From assembly GCF_900112025.1 (NCBI RefSeq), contig NZ_FOKL01000001.1, forward strand, positions 234,408 through 298,407: a DNA stretch of 64,000 nucleotides, given 5' to 3'. This stretch comes from Janthinobacterium sp. 344. Lineage in GTDB: Bacteria; Pseudomonadota; Gammaproteobacteria; Burkholderiales; Burkholderiaceae_D. A model generated the notes under the pieces. The model worked only from the letters and a program-made list of their open reading frames with translations, searched no databases and was not told the DNA's origin. Shown piece after piece: positions 9,646 through 18,130 of this stretch (positions are counted from its first letter, which is position 1; each line of letters starts with the position of its first letter). The translations under genes and the position numbers were made by a program.

Positions 9646-10248
9646 ATGAATATGGATAGCGATAGTGCCGCGAAGGCGGCGGACGAACCGGACTGGCTGA
9701 TGGATGAGCCGCTGGAGCATGCCGGCGGCGCATCCGGGCAAGCCGGCGCGCCGGCGCCATGGCGCGTGCTGATCGTCGACGACGATGTCGACGTGCACGT
9801 GGTGACCAAGTTCGCCCTCAGCCAGGCCAGTTTCCAGGGGCGCCGGCTGAGTTTCCTGCACGCCTATTCGGGCGCCGAGGCGCTCAGCGTGCTGCGCGCC
9901 ACGCCCGATATCGCCGTGGTGCTGCTCGATGTCATCATGGAAACGCAGGATGCGGGCCTGCAAGTGGCGCGCCAGATCCGCGAAGAGCTGCACAACAGCG
10001 CCGTGCGCATCATCCTGCGCACGGGCCAGCCGGGCCAGGCGCTGGAGCACCGCATCATCATCGATTACGACATCAACGATTTCTGGTGCAAGACGGACTT
10101 GACGACGCGCAAGCTGTTCACCACCGTGATCGCCTCGCTGCGCACCTATGCCAGCCTGCGCGAAGCGCAGCAGCAGTTGGCCGACCTCGCGGCCGCCCTG
10201 GCCCGCAATGGCGGCACGCCGCCCGCCCCGCCCGCCGGCACCCCCTGA
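9646..10248 (+). CDS. Stand-alone receiver-domain protein (DUF3369-associated type)
   Basis: A 200-aa response regulator. After an acidic, Ala-rich leader of about 38 residues comes a receiver domain with acidic pocket VLIVDDDVDVHVVTK, phosphoacceptor Asp95 (VVLLDVIMET) and the conserved RIILRTGQPGQALEH and DYDINDFWCKTDLTTRKLFTT segments. These last motifs are typical of receivers that precede a DUF3369 region and an HD-GYP or GGDEF output domain, but here the protein ends about 60 residues later with a Pro/Ala tail and no output domain. It may act like a CheY-type single-domain regulator or as a phosphate sink. No kinase gene is adjacent. The gene is flanked on both sides by copies of the DnaA-box element. 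Confidence 0.85.
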   Translation: MNMDSDSAAKAADEPDWLMDEPLEHAGGASGQAGAPAPWRVLIVDDDVDVHVVTKFALSQASFQGRRLSFLHAYSGAEALSVLRATPDIAVVLLDVIMETQDAGLQVARQIREELHNSAVRIILRTGQPGQALEHRIIIDYDINDFWCKTDLTTRKLFTTVIASLRTYASLREAQQQLADLAAALARNGGTPPAPPAGTP

Positions 10249-10389
10249 TGCCCCGCGCTTACTTTTAGTGACAAAACAAGAGCACTGGATAGACATACAG
10301 CCTTGTGCGCGGGACCCATTTCGCCTTTCGCGCCGGCAAATGCGGCGCGCGGATTTGCCGCAATAGCCTAAGTGGCGGATTGTTAAGCG

Positions 10390-10529
10390 CTTTTTCAGAT
10401 ATCCACACGGACTGTGGATATCTTTGTGGATAAGCGCCTATTGACAGGCCTCAAAGCCACAGCCCGTGCGGCTTTCAATAAACTGCTCAATCAAACAGCA
10501 AAAATAAAATCGAATAAAATCAATGAGTT
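10390..10529. repeat. DnaA-box element, copy 2
   Basis: Second copy of the element upstream of the receiver gene, aligned with no gaps at an offset of 1056 bp. Its three boxes are ATATCCACA at 10399, TGTGGATAT at 10413 and a perfect TGTGGATAA at 10425, so the spacing (14 and 12 bp between box starts) and the orientation pattern equal those of copy 1. TTGACA (10441), GCGGCTTTCAATA (10468) and TCGAATAAAATCAATGA (10510) are also kept. It lies in a 416-bp gap between the receiver gene and a small minus-strand gene; I see no gene in that gap. Confidence 0.8.
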
Positions 10530-10664
10530 AGAAAATCACACATAATCACGAGAAAATTATTTCGCCAATTTCGCTAGCCCATCATTTGTGCATAACTGAG
10601 CCGTAATGAGCAAATCGACAACGCACGATCATGACGCTCGGCAACACCGTTGCCGCCGCGCGTA

Positions 10665-10886
10665 TCAGTGCAAGACTTGGCGGCGCTGCTCCGGATGCAG
10701 CAGCACCCGTTCGATCAAGGCGGCGTCGATATTGTATGACTTCAGGTATTCCAAGGCGCACAAGGTGCTGAAGGCGGCCTGTACGGCAATACCCAGATTG
10801 ACGATATCGCACATCTTCTGGTCGACCCGCGCATGGCGCACCATGGGCTTGACGGGCATATGCAAGGTTTCGGTGGAATTCGGCAT
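10665..10886 (-). CDS. Small hypothetical protein, 73 aa
   Basis: The product is not a family I recognise. The case for a real gene is a good ribosome binding site (AGGAG, 8 nt before the ATG), a balanced amino-acid composition unlike the GC-rich shadow frames around it, and placement in otherwise empty sequence. The protein has a polar start (MPNSTETLHMPVKPMVRHAR), a mildly hydrophobic helix-like middle (DIVNLGIAVQAAFSTLCALE) and a charged end (ERVLLHPEQRRQVLH). There is no signal peptide and no clear membrane helix. The frame extends upstream to 11102, but the added residues look non-native. It is divergent from the chromate transporter pair. Confidence 0.6.
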   Translation of the reverse strand: MPNSTETLHMPVKPMVRHARVDQKMCDIVNLGIAVQAAFSTLCALEYLKSYNIDAALIERVLLHPEQRRQVLH

Positions 10887-11116
10887 GGCGGCAACTCCTG
10901 CGATGAGGGGGATGAAAGGACGGCGGCGCAAGGAATGGCTACCCTGACGCCTGCGGAGGCACGGAGGCAAGGGACAGCGGCTGTGTCGCCGGTAAAGTAT
11001 TGCCGATAAATTCTCGATGTCAATGACAGGCGAACATGAGATGCCGTTTTTTCTTGCAGGCACAACAGTCGCCGAAAGCGGTGGACAAGCATAATCGGCC
11101 ACGGCGATAATCAGCC

Positions 11117-11704
11117 ATGCCCCCCGCTTCCCCCGCCCAGCCCGACCTCTCCCGCCCGCAGCCCGCCTCGCTTGCCGACCTGTTCTTCTCGTTCACCTGG
11201 CTGGCCCTGCAGGGCTTCGGCGGCGTGCTGGCCGTGATCCAGCGCGAGATGGTGGAGCGCAAGCGCTGGCTGACGCAGGAGGAATTCCTCGAGGACTGGG
11301 CCGTGGCGCAGATCATGCCCGGACCGAATGTCGTCAACCTGTCGCTGATGGTGGGCGGGCGCTATTTCGGCTTGCGTGGCGCGCTGGCGGCGCTGGCCGG
11401 CATGCTGGCCGTGCCCCTCGTCATCGTCCTGCTGCTGGGCGTGCTGTACACGCGCTTCGGCGACAACCCGCAGATGGCGGGCGCCCTGCGCGGCATGGCC
11501 GCTGTCTCGGCCGGCATGATCGCCGCCACGGGCGTGAAACTGGCCGCCGCGCTGGGCAAGCACCCGCTGCCCCTGTGGCTGACCTTGCCCATCTGCGTGC
11601 TGGGCGTGCTGATGGTGGCGGTCTTCCGCTGGCCCCTGCTGTACATCCTGCTGGGCCTGGGCGGCATCGGCTGCCTGCTGACCTATCGGAAGCTGTCCGC
11701 ATGA
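11117..11704 (+). CDS. chrA: Chromate transporter, short-chain subunit 1
   Basis: A 195-aa membrane protein with the ChrA half-domain signature: FTWLALQGFGGVLAVIQREMV, WLTQEEFLEDWAVAQIMPGPNVVNLSLMVGGRYFG and several hydrophobic helices. Short-chain ChrA proteins work in pairs as antiparallel halves and move chromate, probably outward, across the inner membrane. The second half follows immediately and overlaps by 4 bp (ATGA), which supports translational coupling and a two-subunit transporter. No chrB or other regulator is adjacent, so chromate itself as substrate is inferred from the family only. Confidence 0.88.
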   Translation: MPPASPAQPDLSRPQPASLADLFFSFTWLALQGFGGVLAVIQREMVERKRWLTQEEFLEDWAVAQIMPGPNVVNLSLMVGGRYFGLRGALAALAGMLAVPLVIVLLLGVLYTRFGDNPQMAGALRGMAAVSAGMIAATGVKLAAALGKHPLPLWLTLPICVLGVLMVAVFRWPLLYILLGLGGIGCLLTYRKLSA

Positions 11705-12285
11705 ACCCGCCCCTGCAACTGGTGCTGAGCGCGGGCGACTGGCTGAACCTGTTCGGCCATTACCTGATGCTGTCGCTGATGTCGATCGGCGGCGCCATTT
11801 CCACCACGGCGGAAATGCACCGCTTCCTCGTCGAACAGCATGGCTGGCTGACGCAGGCGCAATTCAATGAGTCGATCGCCATCGCCCAGGCCGCGCCGGG
11901 ACCCAACGTGCTGTTCGTCGCCCTGATGGGCTGGAACGTGGGCATGAACGCGGGCAGCTATGCGGCCGCCTATTTCGGCGTGCTGGTGACGATGGTGGGC
12001 ATCATGCTGCCCAGCACCACGCTCACCTACGTGGCCGCCCAGTGGGGCTACCGCAACCGCGACCTGCGCGCCGTGCGCGCCTTCAAGCAGGGCATGGCGC
12101 CCATCGTCGTCGCCCTCCTGATTTCCACCGGCATGATCCTGGGCGGCGCCCACCATGACATCCGCACGGACTGGCCCCTATGGAGCCTGTCCATCGTGGC
12201 GGGCCTGATCATCTGGCGCACGCAGATCCATTTATTGTGGCTGCTGGCGGGCGGCGCCGTGCTGGGCTGGCTCCAGCTCGTGTAA
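11701..12285 (+). CDS. chrA: Chromate transporter, short-chain subunit 2
   Basis: The 194-aa partner of the preceding gene. It repeats the ChrA half-domain plan: LMSIGGAISTTAEMHRFLVE, then WLTQAQFNESIAIAQAAPGPNVLFVALMGW, and hydrophobic helices to the C-terminus. Identity with the first subunit is low outside these motifs, as usual for paired short-chain ChrA proteins of opposite membrane topology. The start ATG overlaps the stop of the first subunit. The stop codon is one base from the stop of convergent urtE, and a short palindrome (GTGTAAGCTACAC) spans the junction. Confidence 0.88.
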   Translation: MNPPLQLVLSAGDWLNLFGHYLMLSLMSIGGAISTTAEMHRFLVEQHGWLTQAQFNESIAIAQAAPGPNVLFVALMGWNVGMNAGSYAAAYFGVLVTMVGIMLPSTTLTYVAAQWGYRNRDLRAVRAFKQGMAPIVVALLISTGMILGGAHHDIRTDWPLWSLSIVAGLIIWRTQIHLLWLLAGGAVLGWLQLV

Positions 12286-12286
12286 G

Positions 12287-12985
12287 CTACACGGCCAGGT
12301 GCCGCTTCACCTCCTCGCCATCCATCTGCGCCGCCAGTCCGCTGGCCACCACGCTGCCGCGCGACAGGACGATGAAGTCATCGGCCAGTTCGCGGGCGAA
12401 GTCGAAATACTGTTCGCACAGCACGATGGCCATGTCGCCCCGCTGTTTTAACAGGGCAATGACCCTGCCGATATCCTTGATGACGGAAGGCTGGATGCCC
12501 TCGGTCGGCTCGTCGAAGATGATCAATTGCGGCTCGGCCAGCAGGGCGCGGGCGATGGCCAGCTGCTGCTGCTGCCCGCCGGACAAATCGCCGCCGCGCC
12601 GCTGCAGCATCTCTTTCAATACCGGAAACAGCTCGTACACGTGCGGGTCGATGCGCGATGCCTGCCTGCCCCGCTTGCTCGCCATGCCCATCAGCAAGTT
12701 TTCCTCGACCGTCAGGCGCGCAAAGATGTCGCGCCCCTGCGGCACGTAGGCGATGCCCAGTTTGGCCCGCGCATGCGGCGCCAGCTTGGTGATGTCGCGG
12801 CCGTTGAACAGCACCGAGCCGTGCGCCACGGGCAGCACGCCCATCAGGCATTTCAGCAAGGTCGTCTTGCCCACGCCATTGCGCCCCAGCAAGGCCAGGC
12901 ATGCGCCCTGGCGCGCCGACAGGTCGATGCCGCGCAAGGTGTGCGAGGAGCCATAGTACTGATTCAATTCTTTGACTTCCAGCAT
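12287..12985 (-). CDS. urtE: Urea ABC transporter ATP-binding protein UrtE
   Basis: A 232-aa ABC ATPase of the branched-chain amino acid (LivF-like) group. It shows Walker A GRNGVGKTT, signature LSGGQQQQLAIARAL, Walker B LIIFDEPTEGIQPSVI and a His-loop equivalent at IVLCEQY. The EPTEGIQPS wording and the position as last gene of a urtABCDE cluster identify it as UrtE. It powers urea import together with UrtD. It is separated from urtD by 2 bp, so both are surely on one transcript. Confidence 0.95.
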   Translation of the reverse strand: MLEVKELNQYYGSSHTLRGIDLSARQGACLALLGRNGVGKTTLLKCLMGVLPVAHGSVLFNGRDITKLAPHARAKLGIAYVPQGRDIFARLTVEENLLMGMASKRGRQASRIDPHVYELFPVLKEMLQRRGGDLSGGQQQQLAIARALLAEPQLIIFDEPTEGIQPSVIKDIGRVIALLKQRGDMAIVLCEQYFDFARELADDFIVLSRGSVVASGLAAQMDGEEVKRHLAV

Positions 12986-12987
12986 GA

Positions 12988-13818
12988 TTATCTTCCCAGA
13001 TAGACTTCGATGACCCGCTCGTCCGCTTGCACTTCGTCCATGCGGCCCTGCGCCAGCACGGCCCCTTCGTGCAGCACGGTGACGATGCCTTGCCGGGCGA
13101 TTTCCGCAACGAACCCCATGTCGTGCTCGACCACCATGATGGAATGCTTGCCGCGCAACTCATTGAGCAATTCCGCCGTGCGCGCCGTTTCCGCGTCCGA
13201 CATGCCCGCCACGGGTTCGTCCAGCAGGATCAGCTGCGGTTCCTGCATCAGCAGCATGCCGATTTCCAGCCATTGCTTTTGCCCATGCGACAGTAGTCCG
13301 GCCGGCCGCGCTTCGTGGCCGTTCAGGCGGATCAGGCGCAAGATGGCTTCGATCCTGCCCGCCTGCTCGGACGACAAGCGCGCAAACAGGGTGGGCGCCA
13401 CGCGCTTGTCCATCTTCATGGCCAGCTCCAGGTTGTCGAATACCGTGTGCTGCTCGAACACGGTGGGGCGCTGGAACTTGCGGCCGATGCCTGCGTGGGC
13501 GATCTGTGCTTCCGTCATGGTGGCCAGATTCATGGTCTGGCCGAACCAGGCCGTGCCGGACGTGGGGCGCGTCTTGCCGGTGATGACATCCATCATCGTC
13601 GTCTTGCCCGCGCCATTCGGGCCGATGATGCAGCGCAACTCGCCCACGGAAATGTCAAGGCTCAGCTGGTTGATGGCCTTGAAGCCGTCGAACGACACGC
13701 TGATGTCTTCCAGGTACAAAATGGCGCCATGCGTCGTATCGACGCCCTCGCCTTTGACGCGCGCGTACGTGGGGCCCGCCTCGGCGCTGGCCATGCCGGG
13801 CAACATGCGGATGCTCAT
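12988..13818 (-). CDS. urtD: Urea ABC transporter ATP-binding protein UrtD
   Basis: A 276-aa LivG-like ABC ATPase with an N-terminal extension of about 30 residues. Motifs: Walker A GPNGAGKTT, IGRKFQRPTVFEQHTVFDNL typical of the LivG/UrtD branch, the degenerate signature LLSHGQKQWLEIGMLL characteristic of UrtD, and Walker B LILLDEPVAGMSDAET. It forms the ATPase pair with UrtE at the inner face of the membrane. Its ATG overlaps the urtC stop by 4 bp (ATGA). Confidence 0.95.
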   Translation of the reverse strand: MSIRMLPGMASAEAGPTYARVKGEGVDTTHGAILYLEDISVSFDGFKAINQLSLDISVGELRCIIGPNGAGKTTMMDVITGKTRPTSGTAWFGQTMNLATMTEAQIAHAGIGRKFQRPTVFEQHTVFDNLELAMKMDKRVAPTLFARLSSEQAGRIEAILRLIRLNGHEARPAGLLSHGQKQWLEIGMLLMQEPQLILLDEPVAGMSDAETARTAELLNELRGKHSIMVVEHDMGFVAEIARQGIVTVLHEGAVLAQGRMDEVQADERVIEVYLGR

Positions 13819-14936
13819 GCGGCCTCCTCTGCCACGATGGCGGCTTTTTTACGTTTGAGCTTGTTCAACACACCGAGCATGCCCTGCTGCATGAACAGGG
13901 TGACGCCGATGAACAGCAGGCCCAGCGCGAACAGCCACAGTTCCGGCAAGGCGGCCGTGAACCAGCTTTTCAAGCCATTCACGGTAAAGGCGCCCAGGAT
14001 GGGCCCGAGCAGGGTGCCGCGCCCGCCGACGGCCACCCACACGACCATTTCGATGGAGTTCGCCGGCGACATCTCGGACGGGTTGATGATGCCCACCTGC
14101 GGCACGTACAGGGCGCCGGCGATGCCGCACAGCACGGCCGACAGGGTCCAGACGAACAGCTTGAACCACAGCGGGTTGTAGCCAAGGAACATCAAGCGCG
14201 CCTCGCTGTCGCGCACGCCCTGCAGCACCCTGCCCAGTTTCGACGTGACGATGGCGCGCGCGCCGATCAGCGCCGCCAGCAGCATGGCCAGCGTCAGCAG
14301 GAACAGCACGGCCTTGGTGGCGGGCGCCGTCACGCTGTAACCAAGGATGGTCTTGAAATCCGTGAAACCGTTGTTGCCGCCAAAACCGGTGTCATTGCGG
14401 AAGAACAAGAGCATGAAGGCATACGTCATCGCCTGCGTGATGATGGAAAAATACACGCCCTTGATGCGCGAGCGAAAGGCAAAATAGCCGAAGACGAAGG
14501 CCAGCACGCCCGGCACCAGCACGACGAGCGCCATACAGTACCAGAAATGCTCCGTAAACGCCCAGTACCAGGGGTAGGTTTTCCAGTCGAGAAACACCAT
14601 GAAATCGGGCAAGCTGCTGTGGTACTGGCCCTGGTCGCCGATGGCGCGCATCAGATACATGCCGTGCGCATACGCGCCCAGCGCAAAGAACACGCCGTGG
14701 CCCAGCGACAAGATACCCGTGTAGCCCCACACGAGGTCCAGCGCCAGCGCGGCCAGCGCGTAGCACATGAACTTGCCCACCAGCGCCACCGTGTAGGCGG
14801 ACACGTGCAAGGCATGCCCTTCGGCAAACGCCAGGTTACACATCGGCAGCAGCGCCACCAGCACGCTGCAGGCGGCAATCGCCATCCACGCGGGCCGCGT
14901 GAACAGGCCGGGTTTGATCGGGTAGGAGGTAGTCAT
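13815..14936 (-). CDS. urtC: Urea ABC transporter permease UrtC
   Basis: A 373-aa LivM-type permease with about ten hydrophobic helices, the WGYTGILSLGHGVFFALGAY signature near the N-terminus, YFAFRSRIKGVYFSIITQA and the EAA-like GVRDSEARLMFLGYN loop. NDTGFGGNNGFTDF is typical of UrtC. The frame runs far upstream of the true gene, but the ATG at MTTSYPIKPG is preceded by a strong Shine-Dalgarno (reads ACCTCC on the other strand) and overlaps the urtB stop by 4 bp, which fixes the start. Confidence 0.94.
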   Translation of the reverse strand: MTTSYPIKPGLFTRPAWMAIAACSVLVALLPMCNLAFAEGHALHVSAYTVALVGKFMCYALAALALDLVWGYTGILSLGHGVFFALGAYAHGMYLMRAIGDQGQYHSSLPDFMVFLDWKTYPWYWAFTEHFWYCMALVVLVPGVLAFVFGYFAFRSRIKGVYFSIITQAMTYAFMLLFFRNDTGFGGNNGFTDFKTILGYSVTAPATKAVLFLLTLAMLLAALIGARAIVTSKLGRVLQGVRDSEARLMFLGYNPLWFKLFVWTLSAVLCGIAGALYVPQVGIINPSEMSPANSIEMVVWVAVGGRGTLLGPILGAFTVNGLKSWFTAALPELWLFALGLLFIGVTLFMQQGMLGVLNKLKRKKAAIVAEEAA

Positions 14937-16549
14937 TCGACGCTGCGTCCCTTCATGGCAAACAGGCCCTGCGGCCGGCGCTGGATGAAAATGATGATGA
15001 ACACGAGGATGGCGATCTTCGCCAGCACGGCGCCCGCCACCGGTTCGAGGAATTTGTTCACTTCGCCCAGGCCCAGCGCGGCGATCACGGTGCCGGCCAG
15101 CTGGCCCACGCCGCCCAGCACCACCACCATGAAGGAATCGACGATATAGCTTTGCCCCAGGTCCGGCCCCACGTTGCCCAGCTGCGACAGGGCCACGCCG
15201 CCCAGCCCCGCGATGCCGGAACCGAGGCCGAAGGTCAGCATGTCGACCTTGCCCGTGGCCACGCCCACGCAGTCGGCCATGCGGCGGTTTTGCGTGACGG
15301 CCCGCACGAACAGGCCCAGGCGCGTCTTGTTGAGGATCAGCCACACGGCCACGACGACGACGACGGCGAAGACGATGATGGCCAGGCGGTTGTACGGCAG
15401 CACGAGGCCGCCCAGCACGGTCACGCCGCCCGACATCCAGGCCGGGTTCGCCACTTCCACGTTTTGCGCGCCGAAGATGGTGCGCACCAGCTGCATGAGG
15501 ATCAGGCTGATGCCCCAGGTGGCCAGCAAGGTTTCCAGCGGCCGCCCGTACAGCCAGCGGATCACCGTGCGCTCCAGCATCACGCCCACCAGTCCCGCGA
15601 CCAGAAAGGCGGCCGGCAAGGCGGCCAGCAAGTACCAGTCCTGCACGCCGGGCAGGTAGCTGCGGAAGAACAGCTGGCATAAATACGTCGTGTAGGCACC
15701 GATCATCAGCAATTCGCCATGCGCCATATTGATGATACCCATCAAGCCGAAGGTGATGGCCAGGCCCAGCGCCGCCAGCAGCAGCACGCTGCCCAGAGAA
15801 ATGCCGTAGAACACATTGCCGGCGAACTCCATGCGCGCCATTCGTCCCTTGATCTGGCGCATGGTCTCGATGGCGGCCAGCTGCACGGTTTCATCGGGCT
15901 CGCCAGCCTTGCCGTCCGGCCCGTGCTCCAGCATGGCTTGCAGCACGGGCAGCAGGCGCGCATCGCTGCTGCCGGCCAGGTCCTGCACGGCGGCCTTACG
16001 CGTGGCGGCATCGGGCGCGTGCAGGTTGGCGCTGGCAATCAGCACCTGCAACCGCTGTTTAATGTCAGCATCGCTTTCCTGCGCCAGCGCGGCGCGGATC
16101 AGGGGCAGCTGGGCGGGATCGACGGATTGCTGCAGCGCCTGCGCGGCGGCCAGGCGGGCGTTGCGCTCCGGCGCCAGCAACTGCAAGCCCGACAAGGCGC
16201 CCGCCACGGCCGCCCGCAGCCGGTTGTTGACCATCACGCCATCGATGCCGTCGGGCAGCGGCACCTTCCCGCCGCTTGCCGGGTCATATGCCTGCTCGCC
16301 CTCGACGATGTACACCTTGCCATCGGGCGCGGCATACAAGGCATCGTCCTGCAACGCCTGCAGCACCTTGGCGGCCTCGGGCGTGGCCAGGGCGGCGATC
16401 CGCGCCACGGCGGCGACCCTGGCGTCGGGGTCATCGCCCGCGAGCGGCTTGAGCAAGTCGGAAGGGATGGCGGCCTGCGCCAGCGAGGATAGCAACAGGC
16501 AGGCGAGGACCAGCAGTTTGGGGAGAAGCTGCATGTGCATGGATTCCAT
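14933..16549 (-). CDS. urtB: Urea ABC transporter permease UrtB (long form with N-terminal HEAT-like region)
   Basis: A 538-aa protein in two parts. Residues 1-250 hold a signal peptide (LLVLACLLLSSLAQA) and a periplasmic helical, HEAT-like region found in long-form UrtB proteins. The rest is a LivH-type permease with LAITFGLMGIINMAHGELLMIGA, VIRWLYGRPLETLLATWGIS and VLGGVGQLAGTVIAALGLG. Possible starts are MESMHMQ (chosen) and the Met 5 codons later. A 122-bp gap containing a perfect GGGTC palindrome separates it from urtA; the four genes urtBCDE then overlap or abut. Confidence 0.93.
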   Translation of the reverse strand: MESMHMQLLPKLLVLACLLLSSLAQAAIPSDLLKPLAGDDPDARVAAVARIAALATPEAAKVLQALQDDALYAAPDGKVYIVEGEQAYDPASGGKVPLPDGIDGVMVNNRLRAAVAGALSGLQLLAPERNARLAAAQALQQSVDPAQLPLIRAALAQESDADIKQRLQVLIASANLHAPDAATRKAAVQDLAGSSDARLLPVLQAMLEHGPDGKAGEPDETVQLAAIETMRQIKGRMARMEFAGNVFYGISLGSVLLLAALGLAITFGLMGIINMAHGELLMIGAYTTYLCQLFFRSYLPGVQDWYLLAALPAAFLVAGLVGVMLERTVIRWLYGRPLETLLATWGISLILMQLVRTIFGAQNVEVANPAWMSGGVTVLGGLVLPYNRLAIIVFAVVVVVAVWLILNKTRLGLFVRAVTQNRRMADCVGVATGKVDMLTFGLGSGIAGLGGVALSQLGNVGPDLGQSYIVDSFMVVVLGGVGQLAGTVIAALGLGEVNKFLEPVAGAVLAKIAILVFIIIFIQRRPQGLFAMKGRSVE

Positions 16550-16599
16550 GTAGTAAAACCGATGTCTTGATAGGTATCCTTCCCCCAAAGACAAGGACA

Positions 16600-16626
16600 G
16601 GGGTCAGACCCGGCGGGTCTGACCCC
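16600..16626. repeat. GGGTC palindromic intergenic element, copy 1
   Basis: A perfect inverted repeat with 12-bp arms GGGGTCAGACCC and GGGTCTGACCCC and a GGC loop, lying between urtA and urtB. A variant with 14-bp arms lies at 35.1 kb. The arms form a very stable hairpin in RNA, but no T-run follows on either strand, so it is not a standard terminator. It could lower downstream urtBCDE expression relative to urtA, as REP-like hairpins do; that is inference. Confidence 0.85.
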
Positions 16627-16671
16627 AGCTCTCTGCCTGGGGTTGCGGCGACGAATCGACGCGCAAGCTTT

Positions 16672-17925
16672 TTACAACTTCTGCTTGCCCTCATTGCCCT
16701 TGATATACGGGCTCCACGGCTGGGCGCGGATCGGTTCCTTGGTTTTCCACACGACATTAAATTGCCCATCGGCCTTGATCTCGCCGATCATCACGGGCTT
16801 GTGCAAGTGGTGGTTCGTTGCATCCATGGTCAGGGCAAAGCCCGACGGCGCCTTGACGCTCTGGCCCGCCATGGCGGCGATCACCTTGTCCGTGTCCGTC
16901 GATTTCGCCTTTTCCACGGCTTGCGCCCACATGTGGATGCCGACATAGGTCGCTTCCATCGGATCGTTCGTCACGACCGAACCCGCGTTCGGCAGCTTGT
17001 GCGCCACGGCGTACGCTTTCCACTGCTTGATGAAGGCCGTATTCACGGGGTTCTTGACGGATTCAAAGTAATTCCACGCCGCCAGATGCCCCAGCAGGGG
17101 CTTGGTATCGATGCCGCGCAGTTCTTCCTCGCCCACGGAAAACGCGGCGACAGGCACGTCCGTCGCTTTCAAGCCCGCGTTGCCCAGTTCCTTGTAGAAC
17201 GGCACGTTGGAATCGCCATTGATGGTGGAAATGACGGCCGTCTTGCCGCCGGCGGAAAACTTCTTGATATTGGCGACGATGGTTTGATAGTCGGCGTGGC
17301 CGAACGGCGTGTAGACCTCGCTGATATCGCTATCCTTGACCCCCTTGCTTTTCAAAAAGGCGCGCAAAATCTTGTTGGTGGTGCGCGGATACACGTAATC
17401 CGTGCCCAGCAGCACGAAGCGTTTGGCGCCGCCGCCATCTGTACTCATCAAATATTCCACGGCCGGGATCGCCTGCTGGTTCGGTGCGGCACCCGTATAA
17501 AACACATTCTTTTCCAGCTCCTCGCCCTCGTATTGCACGGGGTAAAACAGCAGGCTGTTGAGTTCCTTGAACACCGGCAAGACGGATTTACGGGACACGG
17601 ACGTCCAGCAACCGAACACGACGGCCACCTTGTCCTGCGCCACCAGTTGTCTCGCTTTTTCCGCGAACAGCGGCCAGTTCGAGGCCGGGTCGACGACGAC
17701 CGGCTCCAGCTTCTTGCCCAGCACGCCGCCCTTGGCATTGATTTCGGCGATCGTCATCAGGGCCACGTCTTTCAGCGACGTTTCGGAAATGGCCATGGTG
17801 CCCGACAGGGAGTGCAAAATGCCCACCTTGATCGTATCGGCGGCCCAGGCCGCCTGCATGGTGGTGGACGTGGCCAGGGCCAGTGCGCCTGCTGCTGCCG
17901 CTTTCAAGATGATGCGTCGTGACAT
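16672..17925 (-). CDS. urtA: Urea ABC transporter substrate-binding protein UrtA
   Basis: A 417-aa periplasmic binding protein of the branched-chain amino acid/amide class. It has a twin-Arg-like, then hydrophobic signal (MSRRIILKAAAAGALALATS) with cleavage near QAAWAAD. The mature protein opens with IKVGILHSLSGTMAISETSL and contains WNYFESVKNP, typical of UrtA, and a C-terminal TKEPIRAQPWSPYI. It captures urea or short amides for UrtBC-DE. The ATG has a good ribosome binding site (AGGAG, 6 nt). It is first in the operon. No urease genes are in the window, so the fate of the imported urea is encoded elsewhere. Confidence 0.95.
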   Translation of the reverse strand: MSRRIILKAAAAGALALATSTTMQAAWAADTIKVGILHSLSGTMAISETSLKDVALMTIAEINAKGGVLGKKLEPVVVDPASNWPLFAEKARQLVAQDKVAVVFGCWTSVSRKSVLPVFKELNSLLFYPVQYEGEELEKNVFYTGAAPNQQAIPAVEYLMSTDGGGAKRFVLLGTDYVYPRTTNKILRAFLKSKGVKDSDISEVYTPFGHADYQTIVANIKKFSAGGKTAVISTINGDSNVPFYKELGNAGLKATDVPVAAFSVGEEELRGIDTKPLLGHLAAWNYFESVKNPVNTAFIKQWKAYAVAHKLPNAGSVVTNDPMEATYVGIHMWAQAVEKAKSTDTDKVIAAMAGQSVKAPSGFALTMDATNHHLHKPVMIGEIKADGQFNVVWKTKEPIRAQPWSPYIKGNEGKQKL

Positions 17926-18043
17926 GTGGACTCCTGAGTGAAGAACTGCATGAGTATCAATGGATGGGCATACGATGTTGTTAAAGCAGAATGCATGCCA
18001 GCGCCGGCAGGCGTCCAGCGTGGTGCACGCGGCTCGCGCCGCA

Positions 18044-18085
18044 CGAAAAAAAACCTGGCTGCACAAGGACTGTGCAGCCAGGTTT
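18044..18085 (-). terminator. Rho-independent terminator after the DUF4349 gene
   Basis: A perfect 15-bp stem, AAACCTGGCTGCACA with TGTGCAGCCAGGTTT, and a 5-nt loop. A run of A on the plus strand just before the stem gives a U-tract on the minus strand, so it ends minus-strand transcripts coming from the DUF4349 gene before the urt operon promoter region. Confidence 0.9.
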
Positions 18086-18130
18086 CAAATTGCCGTAAAA
18101 CGGTGCGCCGGCGACTTTAATGCTTGCGCA

